A DNA stretch of 64,000 nt from positions 1,512,287 through 1,576,286 of the forward strand of contig NW_006768772.1 of the NCBI RefSeq assembly GCF_000204055.1. Direction: 5' to 3'. Source of the DNA: Melampsora larici-populina 98AG31 (Eukaryota; Basidiomycota; Pucciniomycetes; Pucciniales; Melampsoraceae). The notes below the pieces were generated by a model. The model was not told the DNA's origin. It searched no databases and was given only the letters and a program-made list of their open reading frames with translations. This document shows, in pieces, positions 32,695-44,518 of this stretch. Positions within the stretch are counted from its first letter, which is position 1, and each line of letters opens with the position of its first letter. The translations under genes were made by a program, and so were the position numbers.

Positions 32695-33037
32695 TTTAAA
32701 TCGAAATGGAAATCTAAGAATCGATTCGATTTATCCAATTCATTCATCTAATTCGATCGGATTAGAAGAATCATTATCAAACCAATTCTTATGTAAACCT
32801 AATCCACATCAACCTCAACATCAAAACTCTTCACAATACATTTTATCTTCAGTTTATTCTTCTATTTCGACCACTAATGATGAAGATTTATTAGATCATC
32901 ATCAGTTTGGTAATGATGATGAGATTAGAGGTAGAACTAGAGGTAGAGGTAGATCTGCGGATAGGAAAGGATTGGGAAATCGCTATCTACTTGATCAAAA
33001 GATTTGGTTGGGTGAACCGAACTTTTTGAAATCGTAA
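32292..33037 (+). CDS. ECL1-type zinc-binding protein (life-span/stress regulator family)
   Basis: Two exons, 32292-32341 and 32422-33037, joined in phase across an 80-nt GT-AG intron, give 221 residues. The N-terminus has the short zinc motif of the fungal Ecl1/2/3 family: WCIMCDNKIYPND, then AYCSTHC (CxxC ... YCSxxC). In fission yeast, family members act in chronological life span and nutrient-stress response, as I recall. The rest is low-complexity: Gln/Ser-rich, a 13-residue serine run from a TCA microsatellite (32653-32691), and a basic end (RGRTRGRGRSADRKG). Family members are often smaller than 100 residues, so the long tail is unusual. Support is one short motif plus clean splicing. 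Confidence 0.72.
32653..32691 (+). repeat. (TCA)n microsatellite encoding polyserine
   Basis: Thirteen near-perfect TCA codons within the coding region of the ECL1-type protein. Length changes here would alter the protein in frame, so alleles may differ between strains. Confidence 0.9.
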
Positions 33038-33481
33038 TCTAGCATAGACTTTGACTGGATTGATTTCTTTTTTTTATGATTTGTTGACCATGAAAAAAAA
33101 ATCATTTCTCATTTTTTTTTATCCTTGGTTTTTTCTTCTTTTTTTTCTAAAAAAAACTTTTTTTCTATCTTTTTGATTTTGATTTTGATTTTGTTGATGT
33201 TTGAAGAAGAACATGAAAGAAAACTCTTTACAACGGGTTTGATTTTTTTCTTTTTGATTTTTCATGTTGTACAACAAAAAACAAAAAACCAAAAAGACAT
33301 AAGGAAACAAGAACCAGAACCCCCCCAAAAAAAAGAAGAAAGATTTTGTTTTCTATACGATTTAATAAGATATATATATGATACAAAATATACACATCAA
33401 CAAAGAAAATAAATTTTATTTTGTATAGAATTAATTTCTTTCTTTATCCAAAAAAAAAAATCCATTTGATTTCCATCTTTT

Positions 33482-33511
33482 GGTTCGGTTCGGTTCGGTT
33501 CGGTTCGGTTC
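33482..33511. repeat. (GGTTC)n microsatellite
   Basis: Six tandem copies of GGTTC downstream of the ECL1-type gene, within a stretch of T-rich simple sequence (33060-33620). Confidence 0.9.
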
Positions 33512-33691
33512 TTCCTTTTTTTTTCATGTTTTCTTTTTTTTTTACAACAAAACTTGTACTTTTTTTTTGTTCTTTTGTTTGTGCTTGATTTTGAATTTGG
33601 ATTTGGATTTGGAAGGGATAGGAATGGAATGGAATGTAAGGGAATGAAAATAAAAATAAAAATAAAAATCATGGATTAAGAAAAATGAGTT

Positions 33692-34261
33692 TCGTTGAAA
33701 GAGTTTGGTGTGATAAGTTTTCAAGTCGGGTATTTGAATAGACTTTTGTTGAAAAAAGTCTCAATATCTGGGCAGTGGGACCAGTCCAAACCTGGCAGTG
33801 GTGGTGGTGAGAGGTAGCAGAGGCCTTTACTATTATCCTGAGTTTTATTTTTCGCGGTTTAATGAGTTCTTGTCATGAAACTTTTTGTGGCTAGTTCGCT
33901 ACATTTCTCTCGATTTCTCAGGGTCTTGATGTGTTCCTTACACTTTGAAAGGGATTCTTTCATTGTGATTCAGCTTGACATGGTTCCCTTCAATGATTTG
34001 CATCGAGCTGTGGAAACATGTAGAGGACATTTCTTTTCATTGATGGCAATGTGAGTTCATGCACAACATGATGTTAGGGTACGATTTCATAAGCCGTGGT
34101 GGATCACAATGTCTTCAAAAGACTTGTCGAGACAGATTGACTACTAATTTCAGACGTAAAGAATCCTGGGACCATATCTCATTAATTACTTCTCAACAAT
34201 TTGGTATCAATTACAAAACTTTCATCATCATATTCCATATATATATATATCAATAATCTCT
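33692..34261. other. Intergenic region between convergent genes
   Basis: The ECL1-type gene and the secreted protein gene end toward each other. The space holds no recognised gene; poly-T tracts on both strands could serve 3' end formation. A short TA run lies near 34243. Confidence 0.5.
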
Positions 34262-35606
34262 TTAAGAAACTGTGAAATAGACAACTATAAATGATGAAAA
34301 AATCAAACCAAGAAGAAAAGGTAAAGTTGGTCAGTTAAAACTTCAGATTAGATTTTCTTTAATGATATGAATTATTGAACTTACCATCATCAAATGTTCC
34401 TCGTTGAGCCACTCCACTTAGGATCGGTTGATGGTTAGCTGCACTTAGCATACTAGAAAGCCTAAAGAATTTAAATAAATGAATATAAGAAGTTCAAACA
34501 ATCAAAAAAAAGATCAGTTTGAATTTATAATGATTACGAATTAATTTTCTTTGGGCATGAACCGATTTTTTTTTTTGGCTTACCTGTAAGATCCGACTGG
34601 TAGTCCATTGGTAACCTCAACAAAACTTGTGTTATCTTTTCCTACACTTGTATCAATACCTATTATAGAAACAAAAGAGATTATTCATCATCATGAGACG
34701 GTTTTAGAGAGAGTGAGTTAGATGAACACAACGCACCTTTGAAGAAGCTAAACTTGGTAGGATTGACTGTTTTGGTCGAATTTAAGGTTGAGATCTTTTG
34801 GATCACTACATGTGCATGACCGATGACTTGTTTTGATTTAGGAGAGATTTGTTGAGGTGCTGAGAAATATCTGTTTGAAATCATTGACAAAAAAAATAAA
34901 TAAAAGATAAAGAATGAAATTAGTTAAAAGTAAGATTGGGAAGTATATTTTTTTTTGTGGGAAAATGATCTGAGGAACTGACGTGTTGGTTGGGTTAGTA
35001 AACTTTCCAGTGACCATATTCTTGATTTTAAGGATTATGTTAAATGTTGTGTTAGCTTTTAAGTTTGAAAAGTTAATTGGGTGTACAAATTTACAACTTG
35101 GGAATTGATCTGGGGCAGGGATCTGTGAAAAAGCAAAGGAAAAAAAAACGAACATCAGGATTTTTATGTTAATTGAATGATGAACTGAGTGAAATACACA
35201 ATCTTACCATTCCCATTGGAATTCCATTACATGAGTAATTGTGAGCCGATTGTGATCCGTTCATAAGTTTGGCACCCAGAGCTTCTTTAGAAACACAAAA
35301 GTTGATCTGTTGAAAAAAAAAACGTATAACGGATGAAAAGATTCATGGGTCAGTCTAATGAAGAACATAATCATGATGGATCTCATTCATACTTACAAAG
35401 TTGTTCGATGAGGTCAAGGAGCCTGTCATGTTACCCGTTGGACTACCATCTTGAGCTGAAGCCGATTGACGTGCGCTTCTATGCAAAGTCGTTGAATTTT
35501 GTGATGACTTTGGCTTACAGACGGTTGAGTTTCGAGATGAGTTTGAGGCAGTAAGTGCTACTTGGATGAATGGAAGAGCAAAGATGATTTGTTTTGAAAA
35601 CAACAT
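34262..35606 (-). CDS. Secreted protein of a conserved fungal extracellular family
   Basis: Seven exons join in phase: 35606-35397, 35306-35208, 35122-34983, 34870-34737, 34659-34584, 34461-34385 and an 8-nt last exon 34269-34262, for 247 residues. The start MLFSKQIIFALPFIQVALTA is a signal peptide. The conserved core is recognisable: NYSCNGIPMGM, FTNPTN, YFSAPQQI, VIGHAHVVIQ, KFSFFKG, NGLPVGSY, AANHQPILSGVAQRG. Proteins with this pattern are widespread, secreted, of unknown function, and often carry the misleading name 'ribosomal protein s17' in basidiomycete annotations, as I recall. There are several N-glycosylation sequons near the N-terminus. The family's common C-terminal cysteine is absent because the protein ends soon after GTFDD. 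Confidence 0.82.
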
Positions 35607-36093
35607 GGCTGTAGATCGTGGTATTGAGGTTTTGTGGATTCAGTGAAATTCAAGTTTATTTTGAAGGACGAGAGGAGTGAAGGGATGGTGAGTTTATATA
35701 GCTTTGATTGATGCTTGGCTGATTATCGCGCATATCCACATCACCTGCTGGTAAGCAACCTGATTGATCTCAGTACCCAAGCTTTTCTGGCAAAAGCATA
35801 GAATGTAGCAAACTGTTGAGCTTTTTGAATGTACATACAAATCAAATGCCTTAACTTCAAACTTAACTCAACTTTAAACTTCCAAATCCTACGCTGTCGC
35901 ACGACAGCCTGAGCGAGCGAAGGCCTCAATGGTCTCAATGGTGGCTTTTGAGGAATACTTATTACTTACTAAGCTTTTCCTTAGAGTCATTTCGGTTTAT
36001 CTTCCGTAGGAGCTCATCGGGGATGCAGCACTCGAAGCCATTCAAGTTTCAACAAAACGGAACCGCCGGCGGCATGCCAGAAAAATCTAAACT

Positions 36094-36167
36094 CATCCAA
36101 GTCTCACGCTGACTCTCGCACGCTTCGAGCGCATTGAAGCGTACGAGAGTCAGCGTGGGACTTAGAT
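36094..36167. repeat. Long hairpin with 34-bp arms and 9-bp loop
   Basis: The arm 'aagtctcacgctgactctcg' is followed by its inverse after 'gagcgcatt', with two or three mismatches in about 34 bp. It lies between the divergently transcribed secreted-protein and Nudix genes. It could be a MITE; I saw no clear target duplication. Confidence 0.7.
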
Positions 36168-36507
36168 AAGTTAAGTCACACTCACGACTCACTCCAGCTT
36201 CTATGATTCATGAACTCCCTGCGAATGTGTGTGAAGTCGGCAACTGACGAGCACGGACACCTGTGAGGTGATCCCTGGTTATACCGCTTAGACCGTTGCA
36301 GCTTGCTCAATCAACTCAGGTCAATTCATTGGCGAGCCGCAATTCAGCAGTGATGATGAAGTCTTTGAGCTCAAAGGCTGATTCGTTAAAAGCTGACGGG
36401 GCGAAGGAGATACATAGGACATATTCCGCTCGGGGCTCATAATCCGAAACGTCTACTGTGAGGCCCCGTGAGCGGCGAGCCATCTGGCAGGGTAACGCAA
36501 CTACGGA

Positions 36508-37753
36508 ATGATCATCAGTTTTCTTCGTCGCATCCCATTCCGAGCATCTCCTTTCAGACCATTTTTAATGATGTCCTCGAGTAAAGCTAGTAAAAAATTC
36601 GAACTTGGAACTGCTCGTATCCTCAACACCGAGGACCTCGAAACTTCTCAATCGAAATGGTTAGGTTTGAAGACCATCAATTGGGTCGATGAGGAGGGCA
36701 AAGAGAGAAAGTGGGAATGGTGATTGCTTAATCAACTTATTTAGCGTTCATTGGCATTTCGTCGATTTCAACTTACATTTGCCTAGGCATTCCTGCCTGA
36801 TTGCATTTATTTATTACATGGACGGGTAATCAGTACCGAGCGCAAGAAATCTCACTCGTCGCCTGATCAGATCGACGGTGAGCATTCTGCCAGATTGCAT
36901 ATCATGGCTCCTCGCACACCCAATTGAGATACACGATGTCCTCCTAGCTGTTGCGGTTTTCACTCTCGTCTCCCGCCCCAATCGGCCTTTGCAAGTCATC
37001 CTGGTTTTGCAATACCGTCCTCCTTTGGGTAAAGTGGTGGTTGAGTTACCGGCTGGATTGGTCGATGGAAAAGAAGCTGTAGAAGCAACTGCTTTACGAG
37101 AGTAAGTGCTTTGTTTTACTCAACGCATCATAGCAGTTCAGTGTTCTTAATCTGAACACCGATAACTTCATATTTCCCATTTTAGGTTATATGAGGAAAC
37201 GGGTTATGGAAAAGGGAAAGACGGCGGGATGGCCACCGTAGAGGATGTTAACACTTTGATGGCCGTGAGCACATCATTTGTCTCATTCCCATTCTTTTCT
37301 ACAGAAATTTTCTCCCGATCATTCGTGACGATAACACTTCAAGTCGTACTGACCACCATTTATATGATTGTGTAGTGTAATCCAGGAATGACAAACGAGA
37401 CGATGGCTCTTGTGACAGTAAGAGTGAAGCTGGAATCCGACAACATCCCCGAACCGCAACCTGATGAAGGTCAGTTCAAGTTCCTGTTGATTTTGAGAAG
37501 AGCTTACTGAAACACCAAGAATGATAATCTAGGTGAGCATATTGTTGTCAAGTTGGTGGATTTGAAAAACTTGAAACAAACTCTTCTTGACTTTAAGTCG
37601 CAAAAAGGATATGCTGTGGATGCTCGACTCATGCATCTTGCTTGTGGTCTATCTCTGTGAGTGTTCAAGATTACCTAGTAGATCTTTGCTTCATAGAGTG
37701 GTCTGCTCATGATCATAATCGTATCGTCTATATATAGCAATGTTGATGAATAG
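36508..37753 (+). CDS. YSA1: ADP-ribose pyrophosphatase, Nudix family (Ysa1/NUDT5-like)
   Basis: Hydrolyses ADP-ribose and related nucleoside diphosphate sugars to AMP and ribose phosphate. Seven exons join in phase: 36508-36719, 36834-36877, 36948-37101, 37186-37264, 37376-37469, 37533-37656 and 37738-37753, giving 240 residues, the usual size. The Nudix box is complete, running from AGLVDGKEA to RELYEETGYG, and fits GX5EX7REUXEEXGU exactly; it is split by an intron between Arg and Glu. Upstream, LVLQYRPPLGKVVVELPAG is the typical ADP-ribose branch signature. Downstream, CNPGMTNETMALVTV fits the family. The first 20 residues (MIISFLRRIPFRASPFRPFL) are Arg-rich without acids, like a mitochondrial targeting sequence; a second Met pair follows at residues 21-22. 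Confidence 0.93.
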
Positions 37754-38391
37754 ACGATGCAGTTATCACCACTCTAAAGAATTACTCCTAGAAGTTTGTA
37801 TCTCTATGTAATTAATCAGGTTGATAATTGATCACAACCATATATCAAGTAATCCTGAGAGTGACTTACTCCAATTCTGTTGTACTATGTACTGCGATTC
37901 ATGCCGACATTCATCTGCTGATTGAGCGCTTACATTTCAGCATTTTTAGCTCAACGGAACGCAACTTCTCGAGCTCTGAGTTCCGAGTTGCAAGACCTTT
38001 CTCTTTTGAAAAGATTTTATTAAGTGAAACATGGTTGAGTGAATTGCGCAATGAGATCGCCAAGTAAAGCTTCGTATTTTAGAGAAGTGGGAAGAGCTCT
38101 TGGATAATGAAGGACTTTCTAGGATTGCAGCAAGTGTAAAGTGTATAAAGTAAAGATTGTAAATGTGCATTTATGTGTAGAATAGAAGATACAATGAGAA
38201 TGAGACAATAGCTTTTGCACCAAGTTTTCTATCTATTGATATGATCTAGGCTGTACATGGGTATGCCAAGTACATCATGTGATTTGGGTATATCCCTCTT
38301 GATTCCAGCCTCTTGAAGGGAATCAGGGTTTGAGAATTGTAGACTGATGTAGAATTTGGAGAGTACATAATAAATAATGAGGGAAATTAAC

Positions 38392-40796
38392 TAGATTGGT
38401 AGCCCAGCAATATTACGACACGCCTTGGTTAGTGATTGACCTTTCTTGCGAGCTGCAACAACGTCTGTGTTTAAGAATAAATAAATGATAAGTGTACTGT
38501 AAAACCCGAAGCATCAAAGAATTTGACAGCCCTTGCTTTGACTAAATTGTGGACTTACCGGGGTTTGTGCAATCGCACACAGGTAGATTGACCAAACAAT
38601 CATCTGGTCGACGAGGGTTGATATAAGAGCTTTCAGTTCTAAAAGCAAAGTACAAAAGTCAAAGATTGAAGCAAGGTAGAAGAGATGAACATAAAGAGTA
38701 GCTAACTGATTTGTGTATGGGTCGTACTCAAACGTATGATGAGTTGTCTGACACTCCCATGAGCTTGTGGTAAGAAATTCAGCCGTGAAGCCGTACTTGT
38801 ATTCCACTAGATCAGCATGGTAAATTGTAGGATCAAAACCATCTCCTTGCAGTTCAGCTCTGGCAATGTTCATCATCCTATCACCCAGTCTTTTTGTCAA
38901 CATCGTTTGGTTTTGTATGATATGTCATTGAACTGCACCCACACTCCGTCTTCGCCACAGTAAGAGATTATATCTGGATCATTCATCGCTCCATTTGGTC
39001 CGCTGTATGTGCAAGGCTCCTATGTGATGGAAAAACGAAAAAAGAATCACAAGATATAAAATTGGTTGTTTTGTTTACCAAAGAATTTTATGGTTTGCTT
39101 ACACTACCGCGGACGATAAAGGCATTCTATAGAAGGGATTACGAGTTCGTAAACATGGCAGCCTGAAATCATGACCAGATGATAATCTTCAGAAAAACGT
39201 ACTTGGATCCTCCAAAGCTTGATCAACGTCTTAAGCTTGAGACTTCTCTCGAACTCTTTCTGGACGGCATTTTGATCGATAACAGGTAAACCAGTCAAGA
39301 ACAATCCATCTCGGTTGATACTCGAGAGTCCTTCCGGGGTACTGATTCCTGATGTGATGACTTTTTGAGTTATATTAGAGATAGTCTCTTGAACCGCGTG
39401 CTGGGCTTCTCCAAGCATCCACGTCACGTCAGAGGACTAGAGTTAGAACATCTGGGAGCATCAGAATAGACGCTGGTGGGTTGCAATCCTCGGGAAGAAT
39501 CACATACTCTTCCAAATCGGTTCTCGCCATTGCCCACGATGAGCAGAGTGTTAACCCAACTGAAGGCTGAGATTTGATAGAGCGACATGACAATACCCAA
39601 CCAGGAGAGGGTACCCCATGAAAGCCAGATGGAATCTTCTATAGGACCAAAGGAGCGAAACAGCGATGAAGGGAAAGAACTGATCCAATTGCTCACTAAC
39701 CCCACCCATGCAGACTGGAAGTAAGAGTATGTCAGATCATCATGGCTCGTGTCCTCTTTTAATTGGATTCTTCACTCACTATGTGCCGAGGTGTACGAGT
39801 AGGATCTTTTTCCATGTCTATCAGCTGTTACAAGAGAAATCCATCTATGATCAGACTATAAAATCGAAAGTTTATAGCGAAGAAGAGAGGCATTCAATAC
39901 CATTGTAGGAAGTACAGCTGTCAATAAAATTTATTTGGAGATTTGTCAGCCTCATGTTCTTGGAGAGCTCAGCCGAGTTGATGATTTCCTACTGACCTGA
40001 AACCTCATTGAATCTTTGATGAATGCAAACATATAAAGAAACGCGTGGTGTCACATCAGCTGGGGATCTCTATTATCAAATCTCATTGAAGGAGGAATAA
40101 AACTCACGCATCACCAGCTGCCTCGTATACACTATTTACAAAATTATTCCAATTCTCGACTGCTACTAGCGCATACCAGTCTCGTCCCCTGACAGACTCG
40201 CAAATCTGAGAGTAAGAATGTTCAGGTAGATAGTCATATGGAGTATGAGTTCAAATAGCACTTTGCGGATCCAAATTTTGCAAAAGGTTGACCTGACCTG
40301 ACCTGGACTGCATACTTTTCCAATGCCACAAACAAAGTCAGTTGCACCCACCCGAGTTGCATATTTCTAAGGTGCAAAATGAAAAATTTCAAAGCATGCA
40401 ATGAGTATGTGGAATATTTGCGTTCAAAGGAGTGATATGGAGGGATTGTAGAAAGTTACTGACTTCAACAGTCCAGTTTTTGCCTCCGGGATAATTGTCT
40501 AGATAAGCATTCATACTGAGATTAGACCATAATGAAGGAGTGAGGGGTTGATGAAGGCATTCATTCTCCAAATCAGATTTGGTGACTTGAGTGTTGTTCG
40601 TGGTGTGATTCGTATGCGGAAAATTGATGGTATGATTGGTGTGGGAAGCATTTGTCAGGAGAGGTTTAGGGGTGTTAAGGGCGAAGAATGTAGGACGTTG
40701 GTCGGGAAAGTCGGGTCGAGGTGCCGAAGGACCAATCCCGGCGGCGAGGGAGGCAGCTGGTAGCGCCAAGGTGATTGCTACCAGCAGAATGGCCAT
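38392..40796 (-). CDS. Secreted or membrane protein of a rust-lineage Cys-rich family (DUF7872-like), copy 2
   Basis: A diverged paralog of the 18.1-20.1 kb gene. The start MAILLVAITLALPAASLAAG is a clear signal peptide, followed by an Asn/Thr-rich segment with many glycosylation sequons. Family blocks: LTPSLWSNLSMNAYLDNYPG, DFVCGIGKVCSPGQ, RGRDWYALVAVENWNNFVN. Verified exons are 40796-40464, 40366-40298 and 40205-40108. A hydrophobic stretch (WLGIVMSLYQISAFSWVNTL, about 39580) is probably a membrane segment. Then come ISTPEGLSSINRDG, SSWECQTTHHTFEYDP, and the end KACRNIAGLPI with a TAG at 38394-38392. Roughly a dozen exons; the later ones are placed approximately. Function unknown; secretion makes it an effector or surface-protein candidate by inference only. 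Confidence 0.75.
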
Positions 40797-42323
40797 TTTT
40801 CTAGTCAAAACTTTGTGTGGGGACGAAGTCTAAAGGGAGATGTGGATTTTGGATGAAATGTTGAATCGCAGTTTCCGAGAGGCCTCAAGAATCGTGCAAC
40901 TAGTATGATTAATAGGCTTATATTCACCACCCAATTACCGTCAGGTGCAGTAGTACGGATGATTATCGACTGGAGCTTTGAATACCGCAGGATTGCGCAG
41001 AGTGGATAGGACACATCTCCAAACCGTCAGCGATAAGGCTTTGAACGGGACAAGTAGTCAAATTCTGGAGATGAAGTCTGCCTCATCCAGAAATTATGAG
41101 ACGCGTCCGAAAGCCTAGATAAATCCTTTGATGTATTGTATAGCGCGCACATCAAAGCTCTCAAATACTCTGTATATCTCAGTGCTTTAAGTTGATCAAG
41201 TCTTCGGATAGAATAGGACTTGTGGATTTTATCTTACTCTTGCTGAAACACAATAGGATTTGATCGCTATTCTCTGAGACATGTCGTGATGATTGAGACG
41301 CAGTGAGACTCGCTGGAAGGAGAGTCCATAGTCAAAACGTCTTCTAAAGCTTATCGAGTCGTCACCATCTCCCGCGGTCTGGGGACGGTTGATCTCGGGG
41401 CGATACGGATTGCGCAAATTGAAACATTGAAACATGAGCTTCCTCAGCAAGATATATGTTCCATACAAAGATGGCTATCAAAACTTCTGCGATCACAGAT
41501 AACGCCTGTATGGCAGAGATTGCTGAGGCTCCTACTCAACGCAAGATGTTGTGAATGGTGGACACTCTTGCCTTAAAATCCATGTTGGGCAGGAGTCTGA
41601 GCCTAACGGCCTTCAGGTTGCAAGTGTCGATTTCGTTTTGTGTAGCCACATGATGATCAAGTCGTCCGAATTGTTTAAAAGAATGTTCTCTTGATTGTGA
41701 TGTCTGAAACATCTCCAGTGATTGGGAAGGAACGATCGTTCAATGATCAAGTTTCGCTTCTGTGGGCACAATTCGTGGGCTTGCGATCGAGGATGCGACC
41801 CAGAAATCGCTAGTCATGGATTCATCGGTGTTATGATTGGCGAACACGCTAGAGAAGCCCAACTGAACTAACAGGTCCCGTCGAGGCACGAATGGACTGG
41901 GACTCGAGAATGTTACCTTCGCCGGTCATCATAGTATCCTTCAGCTCGAGTCCAGATATGCCCGCGATCGGTACATAATCCTATCTTTATGACCAGAAGC
42001 TGTCTATGTGAGGTCGATCCGTAGATGGCTAGCCTAGATTGCTGGCCATCACTCTACACATTCTGTCCTCTTGATTGGGTCCTGAATGAAACTACAGTGA
42101 TATCGAGTTGTGTCCCGGCCAAAAGAAGTGTTGGACTGGGTTCAGCGAGTAACTACCGCTCCAACGGCCAGGCCAGGTTGGACCAAAATTGTTTGAGTCG
42201 TAGCTGTTATTTGTGATCATCTTCGGATTGCCAGGTGGAGCGCTAGTAAAATGAAGGAGGCTGACCCATTTTTGAAAGCCTCTCCGATTTGGTCTGGGTA
42301 TATGCGTACCTCGCCACAAAAAC
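40797..42323. other. Intergenic region without a recognised gene
   Basis: Between divergent genes. ORFs at 41229-41468 (-) and 42025-42216 (+) show no motif. The segment nearest 42500 is the promoter of the first tandem gene. Confidence 0.5.
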
Positions 42324-42331
42324 TATAAAAA
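42324..42331 (+). promoter_or_regulatory. TATA box of tandem gene A
   Basis: tataaaaa, 184 bp upstream of the ATG at 42508. The paralog's TATA box is 179 bp upstream of its ATG, and the element 'catcttcggattgc' further upstream is shared, so the promoter was duplicated with the gene. Confidence 0.7.
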
Positions 42332-42507
42332 GGAGCCTCCCGCGAACACTGGCAGACATTTCATCAAAGAAACTGACACCACTACTTCATAGAAACAACA
42401 TCGAACCCACTTGCTCTCCTGCACTGCCACTTTAAACACACTTTCACCTAGCATCACTCGCTCGTCTGCTCATACCCAATCAAATTAAATTACTTCAAAC
42501 CAACAAG

Positions 42508-43030
42508 ATGTTCTTCCGAAAAGCCGCTTCTGCCAACCCTGCTGCTCAGTCCAACACCGTCTCCACCAACCAGATCAATGGATCGCCCTCCACCCGAGAA
42601 GACAGCTTCTCAGTCAGTAAGTACTTCAGCTGCAACTTCGAGAACGCGAAACCCGTGACTAATGCCTATGCTCGCTTCAGCCTACGATCGATGCCTTGGC
42701 ATTTCGCTCATTGGGGCCGAACAAGTCTTTCGCGCTCAAGGCGCTCTCAACAAAAGCATCAAATCCACCACTCCATCGGTAGCCCCATCCACCGTAAGCT
42801 GCTCGTCCATCTTATGCTCTCCAAAATGAAACTGACCAGACCTCAATACATCATTTCGTCAGAATACCGAAAAGAGTGTGGTCATTGACGTTGCCTCTCC
42901 TCCTAAGAGAAGCAACACACTGTAAGTTTTTCTTCCCTTCACTCACTATGAGAAACAACAGACTGATTTTATTTTCGTTTTATACAGAAAATGGGGTCGA
43001 TCAAAGGCTAACCCACCCAGCAATGTATAA
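42508..43030 (+). CDS. 107-residue protein, tandem gene A, unknown function
   Basis: Four exons in phase: 42508-42616, 42681-42793, 42863-42921 and 42988-43030. Conserved with gene B: start MFFRKAA, then STNQINGSPSTRED, then TAYDRCLGISLIGAEQVYR-like (here VFR), NTEKSVVIDVA, and the C-terminus LKWGRSKANPPSNV. There is no signal peptide or membrane segment. The YDRCLGISLIGAEQVFR block looks like an amphipathic helix. Exon lengths (109, 113, 59, 43 nt) are identical to gene B. A TATA box and a conserved upstream region suggest strong, regulated expression. I do not recognise the family. Confidence 0.75.
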
Positions 43031-44339
43031 ACCCGCAGCCTTACCAGTCTTTCGCTTCTCTTTGTCACCAGGTAGCATGTCATAGCACGCTCATCTATCA
43101 TGTCTACTCATACCTTACCTAATCTATGCGCGTGTACCTTTGTATTGAGTGATACCCTTATCTGTCATGCCTTTGGATTGTCAACATGCGAATAACGTAA
43201 TCACATGAAGCTTTTGAAGTCATAATTTCATAGTCCCTGAACGATAACAAATCATACTATCAAACTTAGCCATCAGCTGGGGAGATCGAAACCCAACTGC
43301 CTACGAAGAAATTGCGAGTGCAGTTCCCATTTTCCCCATGAAGTCTTCTTATGAATAACCGCTATGAATCTACAAGTAAAACTTTCAGACTCCATTTCCC
43401 TTATAACACATCATCATAGCTAATTTTTTGAATTCTTGAAGAAATAAAAAAGACTGAAGATTGGCAAAATACCCAAAATGTAACGTACCTGAAGTAATCT
43501 TGGAATAAGAAGTATTGTAGGATTCAAATCTCGCCACCAAATAGCAGTTGTTATTTTCCCAAGAAAGCCCAAGCATGTACATATAAACCCGTGTGTACTT
43601 GGTCTACCAACTCCAGATGTAGAGTTCAAACAAGGGACTGAGTTCAAGCTGGCATAATCATTAGGTTTATCTACTATGTGCAGGGAGGTGCTCGCCGTAG
43701 ATTAACTGAAGGTACGAGGTATGCTACGAGGTAGGTGGGTGTGAGGTCTTTGGTGAGTTTGAGGGTTATCTGCTTCTTTTGATGTTCGATAGAGGTTTCG
43801 ATTTTTTTTTGGTTGTCGGCTTCCCCTCCTCGCGGTTTCGTTTCTCCTTCGAAAAGGGAGTAGCTTCATCCGTGGCCTAAGAGCCGAAGGATTTTCGGCC
43901 GCCTTGGCTTGAGGATCTCTTGAGGCTCTGGGAATGTTAGGATGAAAAGTTTTTACGTCTGGATTGCAATTTGCACCCATCGCTGTCGGGTGGCACTCAG
44001 GAGCCGTCGCGGTCGTGTCGTTGGTAAGCAAGCCTTCGGCCACCTTGAAGCTTGTCCATAGGTTTTGGATTTCGATTTGGGCTTCTTGGGCAAAGGTGGC
44101 ACAAACATCAGCAAGGTTTTTTTATCTCGAAAACTCCTACGGCTATCCACGCCTTGAGGTTCGACCAGCCCTCAGTCATGAATCATCCCTGTCAGGATGC
44201 GACAAGTACTTGGGCTAGTTTTGTGCAAATCATAGTACCAACCAGCCGCCATCTTCGGATTGCAAAACGAAGTGAAGTGATATGGACGAGGCTGGCGCTA
44301 CCTCGACCGCTCTCGGTGTATGCACTCGTTCGAAAAACC
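43031..44339. other. Spacer between the tandem genes
   Basis: Apart from the duplicated promoter near 44240-44346 I see no gene. A minus-strand ORF at 43702-44043 is Arg/Pro-rich without motif and is probably not coding. Confidence 0.5.
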
Positions 44340-44346
44340 TATAAAG
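44340..44346 (+). promoter_or_regulatory. TATA box of tandem gene B
   Basis: tataaag, 179 bp upstream of the ATG at 44519, in the same relative place as in gene A. Confidence 0.65.
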
Positions 44347-44518
44347 AGAGCCCTTGTAACTAATTGAAGGACCTCATCATACATCCTTCTTTACTACTTC
44401 AAACATTTAATCGCATCCTCCGCATCCACTCGCTCACTGCTCAGCCTAAACTTTTACATACAATCAATTGCTCCGTTTATTCATACCCCATCAATCTAAA
44501 CTAATTCAAACCAATAAG

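Noticed and set aside
29583..33511. CRISPR-like or regulatory meaning of the short tandem repeats
   Set aside because: They are perfect mono- to pentanucleotide microsatellites without spacers, normal in a fungal genome.
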